Assembly (NCBI GenBank): GCA_945872285.1
Contig: CAMBZR010000079.1
Span: forward strand, 1 to 13,933
Length of the DNA stretch: 13,933 bases
Source of the DNA: Bordetella parapertussis
GTDB lineage: Bacteria > Pseudomonadota > Gammaproteobacteria > Burkholderiales > Burkholderiaceae_B
Direction of reading: 5' to 3'
Part shown: piece after piece, positions 6,899 to 13,933 of the stretch
Layout of the letters: every line of letters begins with the position of its first letter
Position numbering within the stretch: the stretch's first letter is position 1
Notes under the pieces: model-generated
Databases searched by the model: none
The model's input: the letters and a program-made list of their open reading frames with translations, nothing else
Told to the model about the DNA's origin: nothing
Translations under genes and position numbers: made by a program

Positions 6899-8209
6899 AT
6901 GACCTTAGCTCCCCCGTCCTCGACCGCGTCGCTCCCCGACTGGCTCAGCTACCTCGAACAGCTTCACCCCAGCGCGATCGATATGGGGCTTGAGCGTGTA
7001 CAAGACGTCGCTGCGCGTTTGCCTCTGAGCTCTGGCGCGGTCAAAATTGTGGTGGGGGGCACGAACGGCAAAGGCTCAACCTGCGCCATGCTCGAAGCGA
7101 TTTTATTGGCGGCCGGCTATCGGGTGGGGCTTTACACCTCGCCGCATTTAGTCAACTTTAACGAGCGCGCGCGCCTGAATGGCGAAATCGTCTCTGATGC
7201 TGAATTTGTACGGTACTTCAATATGGTTGAGCACGCGCGGCATGGCGTTTCGCTGACCTATTTCGAATATTCAACACTTGCCACGCTTGCGATGTTCGCG
7301 GCTACACAACTTGATGTGATGGTGCTTGAAGTCGGGCTTGGTGGGCGCCTAGACGCCGTGAACATCGTTCAGGCAGATTGCTCAATCATCACCAGCGTCG
7401 ATATCGATCATGTTGAGTGGCTAGGCGACACCCGAGAAAAAATTGGCTTCGAAAAAGCCCATATTTTTCGAAGCGCGCGTCCTGCAATCTGTAGTGATCC
7501 TGCACCGCCTCAGTCTTTGCTTGATTATGCAAAAGCCATCGGTTGCGACCTTTGGCTCTTTGGCCGAGATTTCAACTATTCGGGCGACCGCCAGCAGTGG
7601 GCCTTTGCAGGGCGCCAGCAGCGGCGCAACGCCTTGGCGTATCCTGCCTTACGGGGCGCGAATCAGTTGTTAAACGCAGCAGGCGCCTTGGCTGCCCTAG
7701 AGGCTTTGCGTGACCGATTGGCGATACCTCAACAGGCCGTCAGGTTGGGCTTGCTTCAGGCTTCACTGCCCGGGCGCTTTCAGATTTTGCCTGGCCAGCC
7801 AACCGTCATTCTTGATGTGGCACATAACCCTCATGCTGCGGCAGTGCTCGAAAAAAACTTGGGCAATATGGGCTTTCATCCCTATACCTATGCGGTCTTC
7901 GGGATGCTTGCCGACAAAGATATTGAGGCGGTGCTTAAGCACATGGCCCCGCGTATTGATCATTGGTTTTGTGCCGGTTTGCCCGGCCCACGTGGGCTGA
8001 CAGCCGAACAACTCGCCCTCAGGGTGACCTCAGTCGTGGCAGCGGAGCAAAAGCCTGGCGAGCCGCCGGTGCCCGTCAGTGCCTATCCTTCGGTGGCGCT
8101 GGCGCTTGAAGCGGCCCACAAACTAAGTAAGCCGGATGATAGAATCATCGTATTCGGTTCGTTTTTGACCGTCGCTGGGGCCTTGCAAGCGAGTGGACGG
8201 TCTGTTTAA
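6899..8209 (+). CDS. folC: Bifunctional folylpolyglutamate synthase / dihydrofolate synthase
   Basis: Cytoplasmic Mur-ligase-family enzyme that adds L-Glu to dihydropteroate and then to reduced folates, using ATP. 436 residues from ATG 6899, the usual length. The ATP-binding loop GTNGKGS is at residues 54-60. It is followed by YTSPHLVNFNERARLNGE, FEYSTLATLAMF, LEVGLGGRLDAVN and SVDIDHVEWLG (central Mur-ligase domain), then DVAHNPHAA and FGMLADKD in the C-terminal domain. An in-frame TTG at 6854 would add 15 unconserved residues (MLKCVLARRYQAALT), so ATG 6899 is chosen despite a weak ribosome-binding site. The dedD-like gene follows after 65 bp with no terminator in between, the usual betaproteobacterial arrangement. 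Confidence 0.96.
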   Translation: MTLAPPSSTASLPDWLSYLEQLHPSAIDMGLERVQDVAARLPLSSGAVKIVVGGTNGKGSTCAMLEAILLAAGYRVGLYTSPHLVNFNERARLNGEIVSDAEFVRYFNMVEHARHGVSLTYFEYSTLATLAMFAATQLDVMVLEVGLGGRLDAVNIVQADCSIITSVDIDHVEWLGDTREKIGFEKAHIFRSARPAICSDPAPPQSLLDYAKAIGCDLWLFGRDFNYSGDRQQWAFAGRQQRRNALAYPALRGANQLLNAAGALAALEALRDRLAIPQQAVRLGLLQASLPGRFQILPGQPTVILDVAHNPHAAAVLEKNLGNMGFHPYTYAVFGMLADKDIEAVLKHMAPRIDHWFCAGLPGPRGLTAEQLALRVTSVVAAEQKPGEPPVPVSAYPSVALALEAAHKLSKPDDRIIVFGSFLTVAGALQASGRSV

Positions 8210-8274
8210 TCGCCGTTTGTTGTTTCTAAGCGCTTTTCGGGGCTGTCTGTTTTTGAGTCAGGGTGTTTCGATCG

Positions 8275-9042
8275 ATGGGACTATTTTCCAGAAAAGATAG
8301 TGCAGCACCACGCAAGCCGCCTGGCAAGGTGCGTCCGTCGGTGTCAAGCGAGGCTCAGGCAGCCGAGCTGCGCGTCAAGGCGCGCAGGCGTCTGGCTGGT
8401 GCCGTAGCCTTGGTTCTGGCGGCTGTGGTGGTTTTGCCGATGTTGCTTGATTCTGAGCCTGCATCCGTTTCAAACAAAATCCCTATCAAAATTCCTGATC
8501 GGAATGCGCCTTTTCAGTCTAGTCTCACTGAGCCTGCCGCCGTTACCGACGTGGCGTCTGTCACACCGGCAGTGACAGCCCCTGCGCCGGCAGCACCGCC
8601 TGCAAGCGCCACACCTCCCGTTGCTGCGACGTCCGTTAAACCCGACCCTAAATCACGCACTGAGCCTGTTGCAAAACCAGAACCCCCCAATGCCCCCGCA
8701 ACGCGCTCTGATGACGGTGCGCGCGCAATGGCCTTGCTTGATGGGCGCCCAACTGCCGAATCAACAAGTCCGCCGGGTACCACCGCAGCTAAAGTCCCCA
8801 CTCGCGGAAACTTCGTCGTTCAGGCCAGCTCGCTTGATGGCGCCGCTGACGCTCAAGCGCAAAAAAATAAACTCTTGGCATCAGGGGTCAGTAACGCCTT
8901 TGTTGACGGCCCCGTCGAGGTTAATGGCAAAACAAAATATCGCGTTCGCGTCGGACCGTTTCCCTCCAGAGAGGCCGCACTTGCCACGCAGGCCCGCCTG
9001 CGCACGCTTGGGTTCGCCGACGCTTACATACCCGCGCAGTGA
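8275..9042 (+). CDS. dedD: SPOR-domain inner-membrane protein, DedD-like
   Basis: Cell-division-associated protein; SPOR domains bind denuded glycan strands at the septum. 255 residues from ATG 8275, which gives the common MGLFSRK opening; a GTG at 8263 would add four residues. AGGG lies about 11 bases upstream of the ATG. Layout: a short basic cytoplasmic N-terminus, one membrane span at about 39-58 (RLAGAVALVLAAVVVLPMLL), a long Pro/Ala/Thr-rich periplasmic linker (about 60-175), and a SPOR domain at about 178-255 (NFVVQASSLDG, then YRVRVGPFPSREAA). Low-complexity linker sequence is normal for the family. The TGA stop overlaps the cvpA GTG start by 4 bp, indicating coupling. Confidence 0.9.
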   Translation: MGLFSRKDSAAPRKPPGKVRPSVSSEAQAAELRVKARRRLAGAVALVLAAVVVLPMLLDSEPASVSNKIPIKIPDRNAPFQSSLTEPAAVTDVASVTPAVTAPAPAAPPASATPPVAATSVKPDPKSRTEPVAKPEPPNAPATRSDDGARAMALLDGRPTAESTSPPGTTAAKVPTRGNFVVQASSLDGAADAQAQKNKLLASGVSNAFVDGPVEVNGKTKYRVRVGPFPSREAALATQARLRTLGFADAYIPAQ

Positions 9043-9527
9043 CTGGTTTTGATTTTGTTTTGTTAGGCATACTCGGGCTGTCGGCGCTGTTGGGTCTGAT
9101 TCGTGGTTTGCTAAAAGAAGTGTTGTCGCTCGCGGCGTATGCCTTCGCTTTTTTAGCAGCAATTTGGTGGGGACCGCGCGTTTCGGATTGGTTACTCCCC
9201 TGGATCACACAGTCGTTTTTACGGATGGCGCTCGCCTATATTGGCGTGTTTATCGCGGTATTGTTACTGATCGGTTTGGTCAATATGACCTTGTCAGCCT
9301 TGATTGATAAAACGGGTCTGACTCCTGCTGATCACGGCTTGGGTGCGGTGTTTGGTCTGGCCAGAGGGGTGTTGTTTGTGTTGATTTTGGTCACTCTGGC
9401 GGGCTTTACGCCCATCCCAAATGAGCCTTGGTGGAAAAACGCCATGTTTTCCAAGCAGGTGGTGGGGGCTGTGCAACAAATCAAAGCTCGGCTGCCCGAG
9501 CCCGTCGGTAGTTGGCTTCCTTATTGA
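9039..9527 (+). CDS. cvpA: CvpA family inner-membrane protein
   Basis: Small integral membrane protein, 162 residues. CvpA is named for colicin V production in E. coli and has since been tied to envelope stress and bile tolerance; its molecular role is unclear. About four hydrophobic segments are visible, near residues 4-22, 28-45, 62-87 and 103-123. The N-terminus FDFVLLGILGLSALLGLIRG and the loop LIDKTGLTPADHGLGAVFGL are typical of the family. It starts with GTG inside the dedD stop (GTGA overlap). purF follows after 44 bp, the conserved cvpA-purF pairing. Confidence 0.93.
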   Translation: MTGFDFVLLGILGLSALLGLIRGLLKEVLSLAAYAFAFLAAIWWGPRVSDWLLPWITQSFLRMALAYIGVFIAVLLLIGLVNMTLSALIDKTGLTPADHGLGAVFGLARGVLFVLILVTLAGFTPIPNEPWWKNAMFSKQVVGAVQQIKARLPEPVGSWLPY

Positions 9528-9571
9528 GTACGACAGAATTTAACGCGGTTCAACAGTGATCAGGAAAGTAC

Positions 9572-11083
9572 ATGTGCGGAATTGTGGGTGTGATTGGTCG
9601 AGGTCCTGTCAATCAACTTTTATACGATAGTTTGCTGTTATTGCAACATCGCGGTCAAGATGCGGCGGGTATCGCGACGTCAAACGGCAATCATTTCAAC
9701 ATGTATAAAGCGCATGGCTTAGTGCGAGACGTATTTCGCACCCGCAACATGCGCTCTCTGCCCGGCACGACTGGCATTGGCCAAGTGCGCTATCCCACGG
9801 CAGGGTCTTCGGACAGCGTCGAAGAGGCTCAGCCTTTTTACGTGAATGCGCCGTTTGGCATCACCTTCGCACACAACGGTAATCTGACAAATTGGCGCGA
9901 ATTGCGCATGTCGCTGTTTACCAATGATCAACGCCACATCAACACGAACTCAGATTCCGAGGTGTTGCTCAACGTGCTAGCGCATGAGTTACAACGCGCG
10001 GCCAATGGCGTGTCACTCGACGAGTCGGCAATCTTTCGCGCTGTCAAAGCGGTGCATCAACGGGTCAAGGGCGCCTACGCAGTGGTTGCGCAAATTGCGG
10101 GGTATGGCTTGCTTGCTTTTCGCGATCCCCACGGAATTCGTCCGTTGTGCATTGGTCGGTTTGATACCGCGCCGGGCCCCGAGTGGATGGTGGCTTCAGA
10201 GTCGGTCGCTCTTGAAGGCTCTGGGTTTCAGTTTGTCAGAGACGTCGCGCCTGGCGAGGCCGTCTTCATTTCGCTTGAGGGCCAGTTCAGTAGCGAACTG
10301 TGCGGTGAGGGTGCGGTGCACGCGCCCTGTATTTTTGAATACGTTTATTTTGCGCGACCTGACTCCGTCTTAGATGGCGTGTCGGTTTATGGTTCACGTC
10401 TAAAAATGGGTGAGTATCTTGCCGATAAGTTGGCACGTACCTTGCGTCTGGGCGATATCGATGTCGTCATGCCGATTCCCGATTCGTCGCGCCCCTCGGC
10501 GATGCAGCTCGCAGACCGTCTGGGGCTGAGCTATCGCGAGGGCCTAATTAAAAATCGTTATGTCGGTCGCACTTTCATCATGCCCGGTCAGGCAGTCCGT
10601 AAAAAATCCGTGCGCCAAAAACTAAATACGATCGGCATGGAATTCAAAGGTAAAAATGTCTTGTTAGTCGATGATTCGATCGTTCGTGGCACCACCAGCC
10701 GTGAAATCGTCGACATGGCGCGGGCTGCAGGTGCCAATAAAGTGTATATGGCCTCTGCCGCGCCACCGGTGCGTTATCAAAATGTTTATGGCATTGATAT
10801 GCCGACACAACAAGAGTTAATCGCCACGGGGCGTGACGAGCAAGAAATCGCTCGAATCATCGGAGCCGATGCCTTGGTCTACCAAGATATTACGGCGATG
10901 CAAAAATCTGTCTCAGACTTGAACCCGGCACTGAAGCATTTTGACACCTCGTGCTTTACCGGCGAATACGTCACTGGCGATATTACCCCCGAGTATCTTG
11001 AACGCTTGGGCTTGACTCGCCAAGAGATACGCGAAGAACAAAACGGCCTGTTGTTTAATATGGGATTCGCGGCCGAAGATTAA
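9572..11083 (+). CDS. purF: Amidophosphoribosyltransferase
   Basis: Catalyses the first committed step of purine synthesis: PRPP + Gln to 5-phosphoribosylamine. 503 residues, full length. The start is clear: MCGIVGVIG places Cys2 as the glutaminase nucleophile directly after Met, with no propeptide, and AGGAAAG lies at 9562-9568. The N-terminal Ntn-hydrolase domain shows LLLQHRGQDAAGIAT, GIGQVRYPTAGSS and FAHNGNLTNW. The C-terminal phosphoribosyltransferase domain has MPIPDSSRPSA and the PRPP loop VLLVDDSIVRGTTS (363-376). It is the last gene of the folC-dedD-cvpA-purF run. It faces dsbB across a 34-bp gap (11084-11117) in which I see no hairpin terminator. I see no purine riboswitch or operator in the 44 bp upstream. 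Confidence 0.98.
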   Translation: MCGIVGVIGRGPVNQLLYDSLLLLQHRGQDAAGIATSNGNHFNMYKAHGLVRDVFRTRNMRSLPGTTGIGQVRYPTAGSSDSVEEAQPFYVNAPFGITFAHNGNLTNWRELRMSLFTNDQRHINTNSDSEVLLNVLAHELQRAANGVSLDESAIFRAVKAVHQRVKGAYAVVAQIAGYGLLAFRDPHGIRPLCIGRFDTAPGPEWMVASESVALEGSGFQFVRDVAPGEAVFISLEGQFSSELCGEGAVHAPCIFEYVYFARPDSVLDGVSVYGSRLKMGEYLADKLARTLRLGDIDVVMPIPDSSRPSAMQLADRLGLSYREGLIKNRYVGRTFIMPGQAVRKKSVRQKLNTIGMEFKGKNVLLVDDSIVRGTTSREIVDMARAAGANKVYMASAAPPVRYQNVYGIDMPTQQELIATGRDEQEIARIIGADALVYQDITAMQKSVSDLNPALKHFDTSCFTGEYVTGDITPEYLERLGLTRQEIREEQNGLLFNMGFAAED

Positions 11084-11117
11084 CCACGCGTGTTTATCTG
11101 GTGTTCAATGATTGATC

Positions 11118-11609
11118 TTAGAGGGCACTGTTTTGTTTGCGAAAGCTGTGAATGAGCGTCACCACTAAGGCGGCTAGCAACACAAAGAGCAGCAGACTCC
11201 AGAAGGCATATTCAAGGCCAAACACTTTAATGCGCGCGTCCATGCAGCTTGCATAGATGCCAAAGAGGGCGGGCAGAGCGGTCTCGAGACCTGTTTGCGT
11301 CATCACTAAGTCGGCCAGCGTCTGCGCGCACGAAAATGAGTGTGAGGCCACCTGGGCTTGATACCAGGCCGCCAGCGCCCCTGCTATCGTCAAACTCAGA
11401 CCTAGCATCGCACACGGCAAACGAAGGCTTAAGCCTTGACTGCAGGCACCCACCGCCGCAACGAGCGCGAGTAGCAAGTAAATCAGTCTTTGAAATACGC
11501 ACCAGGCGCACGGCTGCATACCAAACGCGTGCTGTGAAAGCAGGGCGACGCTGACACCGGCTAAGCAGAGAACGACGATCGACCACCAGATTTTTTTTTC
11601 ACGCGGCAC
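11118..11609 (-). CDS. dsbB: Disulfide bond formation protein B
   Basis: Inner-membrane quinone reductase that reoxidises periplasmic DsbA. From GTG 11609 it has 163 residues, the normal family length, with four hydrophobic spans. The first cysteine pair is Cys34-Ala-Trp-Cys37 (QPCAWCVFQRLIY) and the second is Cys94 and Cys122, in the loop between spans 3 and 4. The start is inferred. An in-frame ATG at 11699 would overlap glnD by about 100 bp and add 30 residues of polar, unlike sequence. GTG 11609 has GAGG about 9 bases upstream and overlaps the glnD stop by only 11 bp. Codons 4-6 contain a run of nine A (T9 at 11591-11599 on the plus strand), a possible slippage site. It is probably translated from the glnD transcript by coupling. 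No dsbA is in the window. Confidence 0.93.
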   Translation of the reverse strand: MPREKKIWWSIVVLCLAGVSVALLSQHAFGMQPCAWCVFQRLIYLLLALVAAVGACSQGLSLRLPCAMLGLSLTIAGALAAWYQAQVASHSFSCAQTLADLVMTQTGLETALPALFGIYASCMDARIKVFGLEYAFWSLLLFVLLAALVVTLIHSFRKQNSAL

Positions 11610-13933
11610 GACGTTCGACCTCGGTGATTGCCTCAAGCATGGCACGCTCGAACTGTCGCTGGGTGCGCGGTTGTAAAAGCGTTTCACCGCTGACGACAAA
11701 CACGTCTTCGACGCGATCGCCCAAGGTCATGACTTTGGCCGTTTGCAGATGAATATTGTAGGCAACGAACACCTGTGCGACATCGCCAAGCAGGCCGGGC
11801 CGATCAGTGGCGACAATCTCTAGCCGCCAGTTCTGGCTGCCTTCGTCTGGGTGCAGGTTTACGATGGGCGGCACTGGAAACGCCTTTGACAGCCGTGAAA
11901 GCCGAGTGCTCGGAGCGCGCACAATCAGCGACGAGGGCGCAGGAGCGTTCAGGTGTTTTGCGAGTTCGTGTTCGATCAGCGTGGCAAGAGTACGAAATTC
12001 TTGCGTTGGGTCAACAGGCAAAATGATGAAGCTGTCAAGCGCATACCCTCGCCGCGTGGTGTGAATACGCGCATCAATAATGTTTAGACCGCGTGCACCA
12101 AAAAATCCACAAATCCGCGCGAATAAATCTGGGACATCTTTGGTATAGACCATGACTTGCAAACCCTCATAGCCATCGGCGGGTCGTGCTTTAACAATTG
12201 CCTGCTCGGGTGCCACCTGGTGATAAAGATGGCGAGTATGCCAGGCAATATCGCCGGCCTCGTGCCGTAAAAAATACGCCACATCGAGTTGTTGCCAAAA
12301 CGCTTCTCGGGTGTCATCGCGCAAGCCCGCCAGGCGGGTTAAGCCTGCAGCCTCTTCGAGTCGGCGTCGCAACACCGTATTGGTATCGTCAACGGTTGCG
12401 CCAAGTTTCGCTTGGGTGAGGGTGTAGAGGTCTTCTAGCAGCTTACCTTTCCAAGTGTTCCAGACCTTGGGGCTGGTGCCGCGAATATCAGCAACAGTGA
12501 GCAGGTAAAGCGCCTGCAAGTTTCGCAAGGTTTTGACGCGTGCGGCAAAAGCGATTACGACTTGCGGATCGGATAAGTCTTTTTTCTGTGCGACCTGTGA
12601 CATCAATAAATGGCTGTCAACCAAGAACATCACAAGCGCCTGGTCGTTTGGGTCAAAGGCGTGCGACTTGGCAAAACGCTTGACCTCTTGCGCGCCTAAC
12701 GTCGAGTGATCGCCTCCGCGACCTTTCGCAATATCGTGAAACAAGGCTGCGACGTAAAGCAACCAATGGCGCTCAAAGCCTGCAATGAGCTTGCTGGCGA
12801 GGGGATACTCTTGCGCGTGCTCTGGCATCGTAAACCGGCGCAAGTTACGCACCACAGCAAGCGTGTGCTGGTCAACGGTATACACATGAAACAAATCGTG
12901 CTGCATCTGACCGACAACACGTCTGAACACTGGCAAATAGCGCGGCAAAATATTGAGCATCGTCATACGCCTGAGCGCGTGCACAATACCGTGTGGCTGC
13001 TGCAATATCTTAAGAAATAGGGCCTGATTGGCGGGGTCGCGCCTAAACGCTGCATTGATGCGATCACGCGCATGCCAAATTGCCCGCAACGCTCGCCCAG
13101 ACAATTCAGTCAGCTCAGGATGCTGCTGCAGAACTAAAAACACGTTCAGTAACTGACTCGGAGATTTTTCAAATAAGAGTTCGTCTTGAATATCCAAGCG
13201 GTACTGACGTGAAATATAATTTTCGTCGAGCACGCGGGCTTCGATGTCTTGCAAAGCGAACAGCCGCTCTTCAATGTTTTGAACCAGCAACGTATTGAGC
13301 TGCGTCACCAAACGGGCCGCCCAATAATAGCGTTGCATCAAGAGTTCGCTGGCACGTCGCGTTGCGGTCGCGGCGATGTCGTAGGCTTGCGCAAGACCAT
13401 GTTGCAGGTCAAAGAGCAGACGGTCTTCGCGGCGGTTCACTAAAAGATGCAGTTCGATGCGTACGCGCTTAAACGCTTGTTCGGCGCGCTTGAGATCGCG
13501 CGCCTCAGCGCTCGTCAACAGCCCGGCGCGAGCGATCGCCTGCCAGCTTGAACCAAAGCCGGCCGCACGCGCCATCCACATAATGACCTGAAGATCGCGC
13601 AGTCCGCCGGGGGATTCTTTGCAATTTGGCTCAAGCGAATAGGGCGTGTCTTGAAAGCGCGCATGACGCTGTTGCATCTCGGCGCGCTTCGCACGAAAAA
13701 ACTGCTTTGCGTCAAGATGCTCAGTCATTGTTTGACTAAAGACTTTTGCCAGACTCTTGCTGCCAGCGATCCAGCGACTTTCAAGCAAAGACGTTTCGAC
13801 GGTAATGTCGGCTCGCGCTTCTTTGACGCATTGCTCAATGGTTCGTACGCTGTAGCCCGGCTCTAGGCCAACATCCCACATCGCCGCGACTAAACCGCTC
13901 AGGCTCGCCTCGGCGTTTGTATCGGGTTCACCT
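11599..13933 (-). CDS. glnD: [Protein-PII] uridylyltransferase / uridylyl-removing enzyme, N-terminus missing
   Basis: Nitrogen sensor that uridylylates PII when glutamine is low and removes UMP when it is high. The frame is open to the right edge; 777 residues are visible of the usual ~850-900, so the start and the nucleotidyltransferase GS...D.D active-site motif lie outside. The visible part begins in the nucleotidyltransferase domain (WDVGLEPGYSVRTIEQC). ESPGGLRDLQVIMW, a strong family signature, follows. An HD domain has LYVAALFHDIAKGRGGDHS (about 12715-12770), which supplies the uridylyl-removing site. Two ACT domains follow: KDVPDLFARICGFFGARGLN (about 12060-12190) and TDRPGLLGDVAQVFVAYNIH (about 11690-11840), which bind glutamine. 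The ATG at 13881 is internal, since homology continues upstream of it. The protein ends in EVERRAA, and its TGA lies at the edge of the A9 run that starts dsbB. Confidence 0.97.
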   Translation of the reverse strand, partial: GEPDTNAEASLSGLVAAMWDVGLEPGYSVRTIEQCVKEARADITVETSLLESRWIAGSKSLAKVFSQTMTEHLDAKQFFRAKRAEMQQRHARFQDTPYSLEPNCKESPGGLRDLQVIMWMARAAGFGSSWQAIARAGLLTSAEARDLKRAEQAFKRVRIELHLLVNRREDRLLFDLQHGLAQAYDIAATATRRASELLMQRYYWAARLVTQLNTLLVQNIEERLFALQDIEARVLDENYISRQYRLDIQDELLFEKSPSQLLNVFLVLQQHPELTELSGRALRAIWHARDRINAAFRRDPANQALFLKILQQPHGIVHALRRMTMLNILPRYLPVFRRVVGQMQHDLFHVYTVDQHTLAVVRNLRRFTMPEHAQEYPLASKLIAGFERHWLLYVAALFHDIAKGRGGDHSTLGAQEVKRFAKSHAFDPNDQALVMFLVDSHLLMSQVAQKKDLSDPQVVIAFAARVKTLRNLQALYLLTVADIRGTSPKVWNTWKGKLLEDLYTLTQAKLGATVDDTNTVLRRRLEEAAGLTRLAGLRDDTREAFWQQLDVAYFLRHEAGDIAWHTRHLYHQVAPEQAIVKARPADGYEGLQVMVYTKDVPDLFARICGFFGARGLNIIDARIHTTRRGYALDSFIILPVDPTQEFRTLATLIEHELAKHLNAPAPSSLIVRAPSTRLSRLSKAFPVPPIVNLHPDEGSQNWRLEIVATDRPGLLGDVAQVFVAYNIHLQTAKVMTLGDRVEDVFVVSGETLLQPRTQRQFERAMLEAITEVERRAA

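Noticed and set aside
8514..8801. Minus-strand Gly/Ala/Val-rich frame opposite the dedD linker
   Set aside because: It mirrors the repetitive Pro/Ala/Thr linker codons of the plus-strand gene and has no independent support.
11610..11699. ATG 11699 as the dsbB start
   Set aside because: It would overlap glnD by about 100 bp and add 30 residues unlike DsbB; GTG 11609 gives the family length and has GAGG upstream.
13879..13881. ATG 13881 as the glnD start
   Set aside because: GlnD-like sequence continues upstream to the window edge and the nucleotidyltransferase motif is not yet reached, so this is an internal Met.

Overview
This window looks like chromosomal DNA of a betaproteobacterium, most likely Burkholderiales and plausibly Alcaligenaceae. 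The grounds are the gene order folC-dedD-cvpA-purF, an orphan Bug-family (TctC) periplasmic receptor, and an SOS-controlled imuA-imuB-dnaE2 cassette of proteobacterial type. Base composition looks fairly balanced and even, and I see no insertion sequence, phage gene, CRISPR array, tRNA or rRNA. Taxonomy is inferred from gene families, not from a database search.

Layout. (1) Bases 1-4587, minus strand: the SOS mutagenesis operon imuA -> imuB -> dnaE2. dnaE2 runs off the left edge, and its last visible bases form a suspicious perfect inverted repeat (1-24 against 43-66) that looks like a fold-back junction. (2) Bases 4588-4885: a divergent intergenic region with a LexA box (TACTGTACAAATATACAGTA) set inside a longer perfect palindrome. 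(3) Bases 4886-5869, plus: a Bug/TctC solute-binding protein without its membrane partners. (4) Bases 5870-5973: a convergent gap with two mutually exclusive hairpins. (5) Bases 5974-6765, minus: an NRDE/TANGO2-family protein. (6) Bases 6899-11083, plus: folC, a dedD-like SPOR protein, cvpA and purF, close together and probably co-transcribed (folate polyglutamylation, cell-envelope/septal functions, first step of purine synthesis). (7) Bases 11118-13933, minus: glnD (nitrogen-status sensor, running off the right edge) with dsbB overlapping its 3' end.

How the genes work together. On DNA damage, LexA cleavage should release the imuA operon. ImuB is a Y-family-like scaffold without the catalytic acids. 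It is expected to link DnaE2, which keeps the C-family PDIDVDF active-site motif, to the beta clamp. ImuA is an accessory RecA-like protein. The remaining genes are housekeeping functions in a familiar arrangement. I found no clearly undescribed system. The items most worth checking are the fold-back at the left edge, the extended palindromic SOS operator with a terminator-like T tract, and the glnD/dsbB overlap over an A9 run.
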